Of a stretch of DNA of 64,000 nt, positions 9,669-18,345 are shown piece after piece. Below the pieces are notes generated by a model. That model was given only the letters and a program-made list of their open reading frames with translations, searched no databases and had not been told where the DNA came from. Source of the stretch: Pararhodobacter sp. Lineage in GTDB: Bacteria; Pseudomonadota; Alphaproteobacteria; Rhodobacterales; Rhodobacteraceae. The stretch's first letter is position 1; each line of letters begins with the position of its first letter. Location of the stretch: the NCBI RefSeq assembly GCF_034676545.1, contig NZ_JAUCBZ010000015.1:1023001-1087000 (forward strand), given 5' to 3'. Position numbers and translations under genes: made by a program.

Positions 9669-10613
9669 TTAACGTCCGGTGCGAACGCGCGGATTGACCA
9701 CGCTGTAAAGGATATCGAGGGTCAGATTGACGACAATCACGATGATCGTGAAATAGAGCGTCACGCCCTGGATCAGCGGGATGTCGTTGGTTGCGGTGGC
9801 GTTGACCGCAAGTCCGCCAAGGCCGGGGAGGCCGAACACCTGCTCGACAATCACCGATGAGCCCACGGCGGCCACAAAGATCTGCCCTGAAACGGCCAGC
9901 ACCGGCAGCGACGCATTGCGCAATGCGTGACGGTAAATGACTCGGCGTTCCGGCAGGCCATTGGCGCGCAGGTTGCGCACGAAATCCATCGACAGCGCAT
10001 CCATCATCCCGTCGCGGGTTTGTTTGGCAATGGACGTGACGGCCCAGAATGCCAGCGTCATGACCGGCAAGGTCATGGACCAGAGCCAGCCGCCAACCCC
10101 ATCGCGCGGCGCGCTGTAGCCATTGGCGGGCAGCCATCCCAGCCACACCGCAAAGATCGCCGCCAGGACGATACCCAGAAAATAGTTGGGAATCGCCAAC
10201 CCCAGAATCGAGACGACATCCGTCACCGCCCGCACGCTCCGGCCAGAGGTGGCCGAGACGATGCCGACCAGCACGCCGACCACAAGCGACACAACGGTCA
10301 TCAACCCGACCAGGGACAGCGTGACGCCAAGGCGTGCCGAAAGCGCGGTGACCACGGGTTCGCCGTTCACCAACGACTGGCCAAGATCGCCCTGCACCGC
10401 CGCGCCAAGCCAGCGGAGGTATTGTTCGACCACTGGATCATCCAGGCGCAGTTCTTCGCGGATCTGCTGGACCTGCTCGGCCGGGGCATCCAACCCGGCG
10501 ATGTAATTGGCAACATCGCCGGGAAGGAAGGACTGCAAGACGAACACAAGGCCCGTCACCAGCAGCAACAGCGGGACCGACATTGCAAGCCGCTCCAAAA
10601 TGATACGTTTCAT
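9669..10613 (-). CDS. Peptide-type ABC transporter permease (DppB-like)
   Basis: Inner-membrane permease of 314 residues starting MKRIILERLAMSVPLL, typical of DppB/OppB proteins. It has the LPGDVANY stretch after the first helix and about six membrane spans, and ends in the family pattern DILYSVVNPRVR. I chose the start at 10613 over the longer frame because the extra residues upstream would overlap the binding-protein stop region and do not resemble the family N-terminus. It forms the membrane channel with the permease half of the next gene. Confidence 0.93.
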   Translation of the reverse strand: MKRIILERLAMSVPLLLLVTGLVFVLQSFLPGDVANYIAGLDAPAEQVQQIREELRLDDPVVEQYLRWLGAAVQGDLGQSLVNGEPVVTALSARLGVTLSLVGLMTVVSLVVGVLVGIVSATSGRSVRAVTDVVSILGLAIPNYFLGIVLAAIFAVWLGWLPANGYSAPRDGVGGWLWSMTLPVMTLAFWAVTSIAKQTRDGMMDALSMDFVRNLRANGLPERRVIYRHALRNASLPVLAVSGQIFVAAVGSSVIVEQVFGLPGLGGLAVNATATNDIPLIQGVTLYFTIIVIVVNLTLDILYSVVNPRVRTGR

Positions 10614-10639
10614 CTCTCGGTCCCGAGGTTGAAGGAAGG

Positions 10640-12184
10640 TCAGGCTTCTGGGAACATCCACACCGGATGCGGATCAAGGCCCGCGGCCATATGAACCCCG
10701 CCCAGACCCGGACGCGCATAGACAAAACGATCAAAGGTCGCATAGGGGATGCGCCACGCCAGCTCCAGGTGACGTGTCAGCAACTGCACATACAGCGTTT
10801 GCTGGCGGTCCGGGTCCGGTTCGGCCGAGACCTCTGCAAACAGCCGCTCAAGCTCTGCGTCGTGCACGTTCAGCGGGTTGCCCCACCCGAAATGAGTCTG
10901 ATCCACCATGTTCCACGCGCCAGAATTGCCAAAGTGGAACTGCATCGCCGGGAAGGTGAAGGCCGTGGTGGCGAACTCGTTGAACGAGCTTGGTATGGTC
11001 AGATCGACTGTAACGCCGATGCGCGACCATTCGGCAGCAATGGCTTGCGCGCCTTGATCCTGATTTGGCTGAAGGTTCGAACAAATCATCGGCATCGTGA
11101 AGCCGTCGGGATATCCGGCCTCGGCCAGCAATTCACGCGCGCGATCCAGATCATAGGGGTAGTAGTTGGTGTTTTCTTCGCTCCAGCCGTCGCCGCCGGG
11201 AACGGTCAATTGCTGGTTGCCCTGGCCGGTTTCGCCAAACAAGGCCCGTGCCAGCGCATCGCGGCGGATCGACATGCTCAGCGCTTGGCGAACGCGGATA
11301 TCCGACAGCGGTGCAAAGTTTTGACCGTTGCGATCCAGAAACTGCACCTCGGCAAAGCCATCGGGCGCGGAATAGACGTCAAGACCGGCCTCGGCGGCGG
11401 CGACCGCGGTGCGCGGCGAGCCCATCGCATAGTCGATCTGGCCGGCCCGCAAGGCCGACAACATGGCGTTGGCGTCCGGGATGACCTGAATGACGACCTT
11501 CTCCCAGTTCTGGGCGCCGGGATTCCAATAGGTCGGGTTGCGGACATAGGTATAGGTCTGGCCGGTGATGGTTTGGCCCGGGTCCAGCATGTATTGCCCG
11601 GCCCCGGCGGTGCTGGTGCCCAACGGCTCGGGGTTTTCCAAGGCCAGCGGGCTGATGATCGCGCCCATCATGGCGCGCTGCATGAAATAGTAGGGCAGGA
11701 TCGGGTTGGAGCGCGCCAGGTTGATCCGCAGGCTCAAGGGGCCGGTCACGTCGACCGATTCAAAATACTCGAGCCGTTTGGCCATCGGGCCCCCGGCGAC
11801 ACCATAGTATTCCCAAAACGCCTTGACGCCCTCGGCGGTCAGCGCGCCGCCATCGCTGAACCGCACGCCGTCGCGCAGGGTCAGCTCGAAGACCTTGTTT
11901 TCATTGTCGGTATAGCCAAATTCCGTCGCAAGCCCGGGGCCATAGCTGCCGTCCGGCATTTTCGTGACAAGCGATTCGTAGGCCATTTCGTAAAACAGCG
12001 CGATGGGGTCACCGTTGCCCGCCCGCGCCGGATCCAATGTGGCCACGGCGCTGTTGGACCCGATCCGCAGCGTTCCGGGCTCTTGGCGTGCGATGTCTGC
12101 CAGCGCCGAGCCGGGAAGAAACAGCCCCCCTGCGATCCCTGCTGCGCCGCCCAAAGTTGTCTTGATAAACGACCGTCTATGCAT
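10640..12184 (-). CDS. Family 5 ABC transporter substrate-binding protein with Tat signal
   Basis: Extracytoplasmic solute-binding protein of 514 residues, the first gene of the importer operon. The N-terminus MHRRSFIKTTLGG followed by a hydrophobic stretch and ALA is a twin-arginine (Tat) signal, so the protein is probably exported folded. The mature part has the SBP_bac_5 features of peptide/nickel binders, including the lobe-closing region with LRINLARSNPILPYY. It is divergent from a LacI-type regulator across a 135 bp gap, which suggests control by that regulator (inference). The ligand cannot be told from sequence. Confidence 0.93.
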   Translation of the reverse strand: MHRRSFIKTTLGGAAGIAGGLFLPGSALADIARQEPGTLRIGSNSAVATLDPARAGNGDPIALFYEMAYESLVTKMPDGSYGPGLATEFGYTDNENKVFELTLRDGVRFSDGGALTAEGVKAFWEYYGVAGGPMAKRLEYFESVDVTGPLSLRINLARSNPILPYYFMQRAMMGAIISPLALENPEPLGTSTAGAGQYMLDPGQTITGQTYTYVRNPTYWNPGAQNWEKVVIQVIPDANAMLSALRAGQIDYAMGSPRTAVAAAEAGLDVYSAPDGFAEVQFLDRNGQNFAPLSDIRVRQALSMSIRRDALARALFGETGQGNQQLTVPGGDGWSEENTNYYPYDLDRARELLAEAGYPDGFTMPMICSNLQPNQDQGAQAIAAEWSRIGVTVDLTIPSSFNEFATTAFTFPAMQFHFGNSGAWNMVDQTHFGWGNPLNVHDAELERLFAEVSAEPDPDRQQTLYVQLLTRHLELAWRIPYATFDRFVYARPGLGGVHMAAGLDPHPVWMFPEA

Positions 12185-12205
12185 TTCACCCTCTCCCAGG
12201 TTGGT

Positions 12206-12287
12206 CTGTTAACAGTAGTGCCTTGCCGAAAGGTATAATTTGCTTTTTTGAGTGTTGTCCTGTGCTATCCTGAGGGGAAACCCTCAG
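12206..12287. promoter_or_regulatory. Divergent control region between importer operon and LacI-type gene
   Basis: The gap holds a 10-bp perfect palindrome CTGTTAACAG (12206-12215), a consensus -10-like TATAAT reading rightwards (12234-12239) and a 7-bp hairpin CTGAGGG-GAAA-CCCTCAG (12270-12287) in what would be the regulator leader. The palindrome is a possible operator, although it lacks the central CG usual for LacI-family sites. No convincing -35 element accompanies the TATAAT at normal spacing. Confidence 0.35.
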
Positions 12288-12319
12288 TTGCGGGAAATGG
12301 GCAGGGTAAGGCGATCCCC

Positions 12320-13360
12320 ATGAGCAAGAAGGCGACACTTCGGGACGTGGCGGAACGCGCGGGCGTCGGGCTGGCCACGGTTGACCGGGTCCTGAACGAG
12401 CGCGGCGAGACATCCGCAGCCACGACCGCCAAGGTCATCGAGGCGGCGAAAGCCGTCGGTCTGCGTCGTGTGTTGCCCGAGCCGCATCGCGCCATTCGGC
12501 GACTTCGGTTTATCGTGCCGCCGCCAAACAGCCCGTTTCGCCAAAGACTGAATGACTCATTGCGCGCGTTGCGGCAGCGTGGCGGGTCCTCGGTCCTGGT
12601 GTCCTTGTCTCATGCCGACCCGATGGACGCGCAAGCCATCGCCGCCGAACTGGCAAAGAATACCGATGACGCCGTGGCCTTTTGCCGGTGGGGGCAGGGG
12701 GATGCCGTGATGCAAGCGGCGGTGTCCGGGCTGCGTGCAAAACGGCAGGCGGCCTATAGTTTGCTCAACGCGCCAGAGGGCCTATCCTGTGACGGCTTTT
12801 TCGGGATGGACAATCAGGCCGCCGGGCGAACCGTGGCGGCCTTGGCGAAGGGCAGGTTGCAAGAGTATCGCGATGTCATGGTTCTCTCGCCGATGCGGGA
12901 TACGCCCCTGCAGGACGGAACCGACCCAAACGCCCGCCAGCACGGGTTTGCCGAGGCGATGGCCCGTTATCTTCCCGGCAGTCGGATCGTCGCCGTCGAC
13001 GGAACGCGCAATGATCCAGAACGGGTGTTCGCGCTGGCATCGCAAGCCTTTGCGGCGAACCCGAACATTGGAATGGTTTACAATCTTGGCTCCGGCAATC
13101 CGGGGCTGCGCGCGGTGTTGATGGCGCAACGTGAACGTCGTCCGGTTTTTGCCGTGGCGCATGAATTGTCCGAGACCACGGAACAGATGTTGCGCGAAAG
13201 GCTTCTGGATTTCGTGATCAATCAACAGGTCGAAGCGACGCTTGCGCGCGCGGTCGAGGTCATGTTGACCGGGTCAAACGGCGTACCTCAACCCGGCAAT
13301 GGCCTACATTACATCCCCTTCGCGGTGCATTGCATCGAGAACTTGCCGTCACGACTGTAA
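12320..13360 (+). CDS. LacI family transcriptional regulator
   Basis: 346-residue DNA-binding repressor or activator. The N-terminal helix-turn-helix reads ATLRDVAERAGVGLATVDRVLN, although the usual hinge alanine motif is less clear. The rest is a periplasmic-binding-protein-like effector domain (about residues 60-340). The start at 12320 places the helix-turn-helix at the very N-terminus as in the family; an upstream in-frame ATG at 12248 would add 24 unusual residues. Its position divergent from the ABC operon suggests local control, with the imported solute or a product of the esterase as effector (inference). Confidence 0.9.
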   Translation: MSKKATLRDVAERAGVGLATVDRVLNERGETSAATTAKVIEAAKAVGLRRVLPEPHRAIRRLRFIVPPPNSPFRQRLNDSLRALRQRGGSSVLVSLSHADPMDAQAIAAELAKNTDDAVAFCRWGQGDAVMQAAVSGLRAKRQAAYSLLNAPEGLSCDGFFGMDNQAAGRTVAALAKGRLQEYRDVMVLSPMRDTPLQDGTDPNARQHGFAEAMARYLPGSRIVAVDGTRNDPERVFALASQAFAANPNIGMVYNLGSGNPGLRAVLMAQRERRPVFAVAHELSETTEQMLRERLLDFVINQQVEATLARAVEVMLTGSNGVPQPGNGLHYIPFAVHCIENLPSRL

Positions 13361-13416
13361 CGCGGCGTCAGGACATCAGGCGGCCCGCCGCGCCGAGGTG
13401 CAGCGGGTCACGCGGG

Positions 13417-14322
13417 TCACGCGGCGCGATTTGCGGCCCGAAGTTGCGCCAGCAACGCGTGTAGCCCGGCGTTCAGCGGTGTCACGGGCTGCCAGCCGAC
13501 CTGCGCCATCGCCAATCGTGGATCGCCGACAAAGGACGCCACGTCGAAGTTTCGCGGTTCGGCAAGGACAACCTCGCTGGGGCTCTGCGCGATCTGGATC
13601 ACCCTGCGCGCCAGGTCGATCAACGGTGTTGCCTGCCCGGTGGTCAGATGCATCGGTGCCAGGGATTGACCCTCTGACAGGCGGGTGGCGACGTTGGCGA
13701 TACAGGCGGCGACATCCGTGACATGGGTGATGTCCAGGCTGTTGGTCTCACCGTCGATGCGCAGCGGCTGCCCGCGCAACGCGGCCTGACAAAAGGCCGG
13801 AACGACCCGGTCCGCGTGATCCAGCGCCGAGCCATACACTGTTGAAAACCGCAGGATCGCCGCCCGAACCCCAGCCTCGCGCGCGCGGGTGACCTCGTGT
13901 TCGGCCTGCACCTTTGAGCGGGCATAGTGGTTCATGGGCCGCAAGGGCGCGCTCTCGGTGACCGGAAGGGTCGGACTCTGACCATAAACCTCGCGGCTGC
14001 TGCCAAAGATCACCCAAGGCGGCAGGTCACTTTGACGCACGCACGCCAACACAGTGCGCGTGCCGATCACGTTTGTCGCATGACAGGCCGCCGGATCACG
14101 CTCGCCCCAGATCACACGCGACACGCCAGCCAGATGGATCACACCGGTGCACCCGTCCAGCGCAGCGCCAAGAGCCGAGGGCACCCGGATATCCCCATAG
14201 CCGCCGCCTTGATCGGCAATGTCGAACCGGCGCACCACATGGCCGCGCCGTTCAAGATCCGCGCAAACCGCAGTCCCGATCAGCCCGCTCGATCCCGTTA
14301 CCAGAATGGTTTCGCGCATCAT
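13417..14322 (-). CDS. NAD-dependent epimerase/dehydratase family protein
   Basis: Extended short-chain dehydrogenase of 301 residues. It has the cofactor motif TGSSGLIG at the N-terminus, the active-site YARSK (YxxxK) near residue 145 and an upstream serine in FGSSREVYG, the pattern of UDP-sugar epimerases and dehydratases. The start is MMRETILVTG; the second Met (14319) is equally possible. It is divergent from the radical SAM gene, with an FNR-type box between them. The substrate is unknown; nucleotide-sugar epimerisation is the family default, and uronate dehydrogenase-like activity cannot be excluded. Confidence 0.88.
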   Translation of the reverse strand: MMRETILVTGSSGLIGTAVCADLERRGHVVRRFDIADQGGGYGDIRVPSALGAALDGCTGVIHLAGVSRVIWGERDPAACHATNVIGTRTVLACVRQSDLPPWVIFGSSREVYGQSPTLPVTESAPLRPMNHYARSKVQAEHEVTRAREAGVRAAILRFSTVYGSALDHADRVVPAFCQAALRGQPLRIDGETNSLDITHVTDVAACIANVATRLSEGQSLAPMHLTTGQATPLIDLARRVIQIAQSPSEVVLAEPRNFDVASFVGDPRLAMAQVGWQPVTPLNAGLHALLAQLRAANRAA

Positions 14323-14410
14323 TCCGTGCCCTCCGGGCCGCCTGTTATGTCCTGATGCAAGGGTTTTGACAGCACACTTCCCGTATATCGGCATCCCTCA
14401 GCGCAGAAAC

Positions 14411-14424
14411 TTGACATAGATCAA
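14411..14424. promoter_or_regulatory. FNR/FnrL-type binding site
   Basis: TTGACATAGATCAA matches the TTGAY-N4-ATCAA consensus of FNR/FnrL exactly. Its centre is about 41 bp before the radical SAM start codon. With the weak -10-like GATCAT at 14447-14452 this fits a class II activator position, with transcription starting at or next to the ATG. There is no ribosome-binding site before that ATG, which supports a leaderless transcript. The site is about 95 bp from the divergent epimerase start, so it could also affect that gene. Confidence 0.7.
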
Positions 14425-14458
14425 TTTCGAGGCACCGATTCTCGCGGATCATTCGCGC

Positions 14459-15415
14459 ATGGAAAAATCAAATCACGCCGTAGAACTGGATCGAATCGCT
14501 GCCGGGCTGAAAAATCCGACGTTCCCGAAGATTTTCGCCGTCGAGCTTTGCGCAGATTGTGATCTCAATTGCTCAATGTGTCATCACGACCAGATGATCC
14601 GCCCCAAAGGCAACCTGCCGATGGCGCTGTGGCAGAAATGCGCGGATGAAATCGCCGAGGTCGCGCCCACGACCAACGTCTGGTTCTCATTCTGCGGCGA
14701 GCCGCTGCTGATGCCCGACCGGCTGATCGAGATGTTGCATTATGGCGCGCAGGTGGGGTTGCGCTCGTTGAACCTCAACACCAACGGGATGCGTCTGACG
14801 CAGGATGTGGCCAAACGGCTGCTCGAGACCGATCTGTCAACCATCGTCATCGGCATCGACGGGTTCGAGAAGGCGACGTATGAGAAATACCGCTATCTCG
14901 GCAACCGCGACACGGTTTACGTCAATGTCCAGTTTCTGCTCGAAGAGCGCGCCAAGCGGGCCCACGGCCCGGAAATCATGGTGCAATTCATCGAAATGGA
15001 GGACAACAAGCACGAGTTCGAGGTCTATCGCGACCATTGGCTGGGGCTGGGGGCCACCGTGAAGCTGCGCCGCCAGTTGAGTTGGGGCGGCAAATTCGAA
15101 ACCGCCATCGAGATCGCGCAAGAGCAGCGCATCGCCTGTCCCTGGGCGATCACCATGATGCATGTGTTCTGGGATGGTCGCGTGCCGCGCTGCCCCGGCG
15201 ATACCGAGGGTGAGGAAAGCGCCGGCAACGCCTGGGATGATTCCCTGGTCAACCTGTGGGGCAATCTGAGCGGCTATCGTCAGCTTCATCTGGATCACAA
15301 ATTCGATCAGCTGCCCTCGCGTTGCGACACCTGCACCGACTGGAAAACCGGCGCGTCCATCAAGCTGCGCCCCGGTCACACCAAGCACCGCGCTGGCGCG
15401 ACCTCGGCGCAATGA
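14459..15415 (+). CDS. Radical SAM/SPASM domain protein
   Basis: 318-residue radical S-adenosylmethionine enzyme. The [4Fe-4S] motif CxxxCxxC is Cys34, Cys38 and Cys41 (CDLNCSMC), followed by the GEP motif in FSFCGEPLLMP. The C-terminal part has a SPASM-like set of cysteines (ACPWAI, PRCPGD, RCDTC) for an auxiliary cluster. Such proteins modify peptides, sugars or carrier-bound substrates. No ribosome site precedes the ATG, and the FNR-type box lies just upstream. The stop overlaps the start of the acyltransferase-carrier fusion (ATGA), so the two are co-translated and probably act on the same substrate (inference). Confidence 0.9.
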   Translation: MEKSNHAVELDRIAAGLKNPTFPKIFAVELCADCDLNCSMCHHDQMIRPKGNLPMALWQKCADEIAEVAPTTNVWFSFCGEPLLMPDRLIEMLHYGAQVGLRSLNLNTNGMRLTQDVAKRLLETDLSTIVIGIDGFEKATYEKYRYLGNRDTVYVNVQFLLEERAKRAHGPEIMVQFIEMEDNKHEFEVYRDHWLGLGATVKLRRQLSWGGKFETAIEIAQEQRIACPWAITMMHVFWDGRVPRCPGDTEGEESAGNAWDDSLVNLWGNLSGYRQLHLDHKFDQLPSRCDTCTDWKTGASIKLRPGHTKHRAGATSAQ

Positions 15416-16353
15416 GCACCCTCTACCTATGCGCGGCGGGCAATCCCGAGGGGGTTCGCCTTGCGCTCGAGATCAACGAGGCGGCGCAGCGCTGGGATCG
15501 GATCGTTCTGCTCGATGATGATCCGACCAAACACGGCGCTCAAATTCTGGGCGTGCCCGTCCTTGGCCCCTTCAGCGCTCTGGCCGACCATCAGCCCGGG
15601 GATGAGGCGGTCAACCTGGTCGCCCGCTCGACCAAGGGCCGCGACCGCGTGCGCGCCAGGATCGAGGGTTTCGGCCTGCCCTTGGTGAGCCTGATCCATC
15701 CGTCGGTCGATGTGCGCTATGCCCAGATTGGCCGCGCCGTGACGCTTTATGCAGGGTGCGTGATTTCGGCGCTGTCCACGGTTGGCGACCACGCGGTGAT
15801 CTTCACGCAGGCGGTGCTGGGCCATGGTGCCTCGCTTGGCGCGGGCGGCGTGCTGGCACCCGGCGCGGTGGTCAATGCACGGGTGCGGGTGGGGGCGCGG
15901 GCCTATATCGGCGCCAACGCCTCGGTGCTGCCCGATATCGAAGTGGGCGATGACGCCACGGTCAGCGCCTGTTCCGCCGTTCTGGGCGATGTCCCCGCCG
16001 GCTGCACCGCGCTGGGCGTTCCGGCGGAAATCATGGGGTTGCCCGAACCCGCGGCGACGACGGTCAATGCCGAGGCCCATCTCGACAGCATCAAGGCGAT
16101 TTTTGCCGCAATCCTTGGCGCGCCGGCCATCGGCAGTGATGCGAATTTCTTTGACGCGGGCGGCGATTCGAAACAGGCCTTGGCGCTGCAAGCGGCCTTG
16201 CGTGAGGCGCTGGGCGTGCCGGTGATGATCGTCGATATTTTCCGCTTCCCCAGCCCGCGTGCGATCAGCAACCATCTGTCCGGCGCGACGCGCAAACCCG
16301 TGGCGCAAGCCCGCGCCGACATGCGCCGCCGCCGGTCGCTGGCGAAACCCTGA
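15412..16353 (+). CDS. NeuD/PglD-like acyltransferase fused to an acyl/peptidyl carrier domain
   Basis: 313 residues in three parts. A small Rossmann-like PglD_N domain (about 1-85) is followed by a left-handed beta-helix of hexapeptide repeats (about 90-210), with GHGASLG as the likely catalytic His region, as in sugar N-acetyltransferases. The C-terminal domain (about 225-300) looks like a phosphopantetheine carrier: FFDAGGDSKQAL gives the attachment Ser253, followed by an IFRFPSPRAI helix typical of peptidyl carriers. The start at 15412 overlaps the radical SAM stop by 4 bp. A carrier domain attached to this transferase class is unusual; no adenylation enzyme is visible nearby. Confidence 0.85.
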   Translation: MSTLYLCAAGNPEGVRLALEINEAAQRWDRIVLLDDDPTKHGAQILGVPVLGPFSALADHQPGDEAVNLVARSTKGRDRVRARIEGFGLPLVSLIHPSVDVRYAQIGRAVTLYAGCVISALSTVGDHAVIFTQAVLGHGASLGAGGVLAPGAVVNARVRVGARAYIGANASVLPDIEVGDDATVSACSAVLGDVPAGCTALGVPAEIMGLPEPAATTVNAEAHLDSIKAIFAAILGAPAIGSDANFFDAGGDSKQALALQAALREALGVPVMIVDIFRFPSPRAISNHLSGATRKPVAQARADMRRRRSLAKP

Positions 16354-16371
16354 GCGCGGCGGTATCTGCGA

Positions 16372-16401
16372 TTGACCCCACGGCCCGGTGCGGCCTAGGG
16401 T
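16372..16401 (+). promoter_or_regulatory. Candidate leaderless promoter of the GST gene
   Basis: TTGACC (16372-16377), an 18-bp spacer and TAGGGT (16396-16401). The -10 element ends only 5 nt before the ATG at 16407, and no ribosome-binding site is present, so transcription would begin at the start codon. Confidence 0.45.
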
Positions 16402-16406
16402 CCGGC

Positions 16407-17042
16407 ATGGCTCAACATCCTGTCCTTTGGTCCTTTCGGCGCTGCCCTTATGCGATGCGCGCCCGGCTGGCACTGCTCAGCGCGGGTCCAAGGGTTGAGT
16501 TGCGCGAAATCCTGTTGCGACAAAAGCCGCAGGCATTTCTGGACGCCTCGCCCACCGCCACCGTGCCCGCGTTGCAACTGCCCGACCGGGTGCTGGATGA
16601 AAGCCTCGACATCATGCGCTGGGCCTTGGCGCAGCAAGACCCGGCGCGCTTGCTGGACATGCCGGACGAGGGCTGGACCTTGATCACCCACAGCGACGGC
16701 CCGTTCAAGACCGCCCTCGATCATACCAAATACGCAACCCGCCACCCCGGCCTCGACCCCGAGGCCGAGCGCGCCAAAGCCGCCGCGTTTCTACACGACC
16801 TGAACCAGCGGCTGACCGGGCAATCAGCACTGTTTGGCGACCGTCTGACGATTGCCGATCTGGCGATCTTGCCGTTTGTACGCCAGTTCGCGGGCATTGA
16901 CCGCGCCTGGTTCGACGCCCAGCCCTGGCCCGCGCTGATCGACTGGTTGAACCGCTTCACACAGGGCGCGGATTTCGCGCAGGTCATGGGCAAATATCCC
17001 CCGTGGGCCAAGGGCGACCCGCCGCTGTGGTTTGGCGCGTGA
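16407..17042 (+). CDS. Glutathione S-transferase family protein
   Basis: 211-residue protein with an N-terminal thioredoxin-like domain (FRRCPYAMRARLALLSAG, including a CPY motif, and the cis-Pro region TVPALQL) and an all-helical C-terminal domain with LTIADLAILPFVRQF, typical of GST proteins. It probably conjugates or reduces small electrophiles with glutathione in the cytoplasm; the CPYA motif fits glutaredoxin-like omega/beta-type members. It stands alone between the carrier-fusion gene and curA, behind its own candidate promoter. Substrate unknown. Confidence 0.88.
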   Translation: MAQHPVLWSFRRCPYAMRARLALLSAGPRVELREILLRQKPQAFLDASPTATVPALQLPDRVLDESLDIMRWALAQQDPARLLDMPDEGWTLITHSDGPFKTALDHTKYATRHPGLDPEAERAKAAAFLHDLNQRLTGQSALFGDRLTIADLAILPFVRQFAGIDRAWFDAQPWPALIDWLNRFTQGADFAQVMGKYPPWAKGDPPLWFGA

Positions 17043-17153
17043 CCGGGCCATGCCGCCACGGCACCACGCCCGCCCCCCTACGAAACCGCGCTGGTGCGGC
17101 TTAAGTCATTCGCTACAGGCGCGCGGATGCGCTGACCGAACAAAGGAAACCCG

Positions 17154-18185
17154 ATGACCCAATCCACAACGCAGAACCGCAAATTCGTGCTGGCCGAGCG
17201 GCCAAAGGGCGAGCCCAACGACAAGACGTTACGGCTGGAAACCGAACGCGTGCCCACCCCCGGCACGGGGCAGATGCTGCTGCGCAACGAATTCCTGTCG
17301 CTTGATCCCTATATGCGCGGCCGGATGAGCGATGCGCCCTCCTACGCCGCCCCCGTCGCGATCGGCGAGGTGATGATCGGCGGCACCGTCTCGCAAGTCG
17401 TCACCTCGGATGTGAAAGGCTTCGAGCCGGGCGATTGGGTGGTGCTGAATGGCGGCTGGCAGGATTACATCCTGTCCGACGGCAAGGGCGCAATCAATCT
17501 TGGCCAGAACCCGCAGAACCCGTCCTGGGCCTTGGGTATCATGGGGATGCCGGGCCTGACCGCCTGGGCCGGGTTGATCCAGATCGGCAAGCCGAAAGCG
17601 GGCGAAACTCTGGTGGTCGCCGCCGCCAGCGGGCCGGTTGGCGCGACCGTCGGGCAGATCGGCAAATTGCTGGGGCTGCGTGTGGTGGGCATCGCCGGCG
17701 GGCCGCAGAAATGTGCGCATGTCGTTGATACTTTGGGCTTTGATGCCTGCATCGACCACAAGGCCGCGGATTTCCGCGCCGCCCTGAAGGCCGCCGTGCC
17801 GGACGGCATTGATGTCTATTTCGAGAACGTCGGCGGTGCGGTGTTTGACGCGGTGATGCCGCTTTTGAACCCCTGCGCACGCATTCCGGTCTGCGGGTTG
17901 ATCTCGCAATACAACGCCACCTCGCTGCCCGAGGGCCCGGACCGTCTCAACATGCTGCTGGGGCAAATCCTGCGGCGGCGCATGACGGTGCAGGGTTTCA
18001 TCGTGTTCGACGATTTCGGCCATCTCTACCCCGAGTTCGCCAAGCAGATGGGCGCCTGGGTCAGCGAGGGCAAGATCCAGTACCGCGAGGAGATGATCGA
18101 CGGGCTGGAGCAAGCCCCCTCGGCCTTTGTCGGCCTGTTGCGCGGCGAGTCCTTTGGCAAGCGGGTCATTCGCCTGAGCGCCTGA
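17154..18185 (+). CDS. curA: NADP-dependent medium-chain reductase (CurA / leukotriene B4 dehydrogenase-like)
   Basis: 343-residue zinc-independent medium-chain dehydrogenase/reductase. Family marks are [11 protein letters not shown] near residue 50, [11 protein letters not shown] and the nucleotide-binding [17 protein letters not shown] near residue 160, then CGLISQYN. Members reduce activated double bonds of enones and alkenals with NADPH, a detoxification role. A GGAAACCC stretch precedes the start, an acceptable ribosome site. The curA name is by family likeness; the physiological substrate in this organism is not shown. Confidence 0.87.
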   Translation: MTQSTTQNRKFVLAERPKGEPNDKTLRLETERVPTPGTGQMLLRNEFLSLDPYMRGRMSDAPSYAAPVAIGEVMIGGTVSQVVTSDVKGFEPGDWVVLNGGWQDYILSDGKGAINLGQNPQNPSWALGIMGMPGLTAWAGLIQIGKPKAGETLVVAAASGPVGATVGQIGKLLGLRVVGIAGGPQKCAHVVDTLGFDACIDHKAADFRAALKAAVPDGIDVYFENVGGAVFDAVMPLLNPCARIPVCGLISQYNATSLPEGPDRLNMLLGQILRRRMTVQGFIVFDDFGHLYPEFAKQMGAWVSEGKIQYREEMIDGLEQAPSAFVGLLRGESFGKRVIRLSA

Positions 18186-18345
18186 GCGCGTCGTCCAAGG
18201 CAAGGCGCGCGTCAAGGCGGCCAGCAAATCGGCCGCGTCCCATGTGGGGCGCGGCGGCGGTCGTCAAGTCGCCCCCATCCTCCGCCGCAACGACCCCGGC
18301 CGCGCCCACTGGAACGGCCGCCTGTTTTCGCCTATATGCGCCGGT

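Noticed and set aside
18186..18345. Small open frames between curA and dapF
   Set aside because: Arg/Ala-rich, no ribosome site or family likeness; ordinary GC-rich intergenic sequence.
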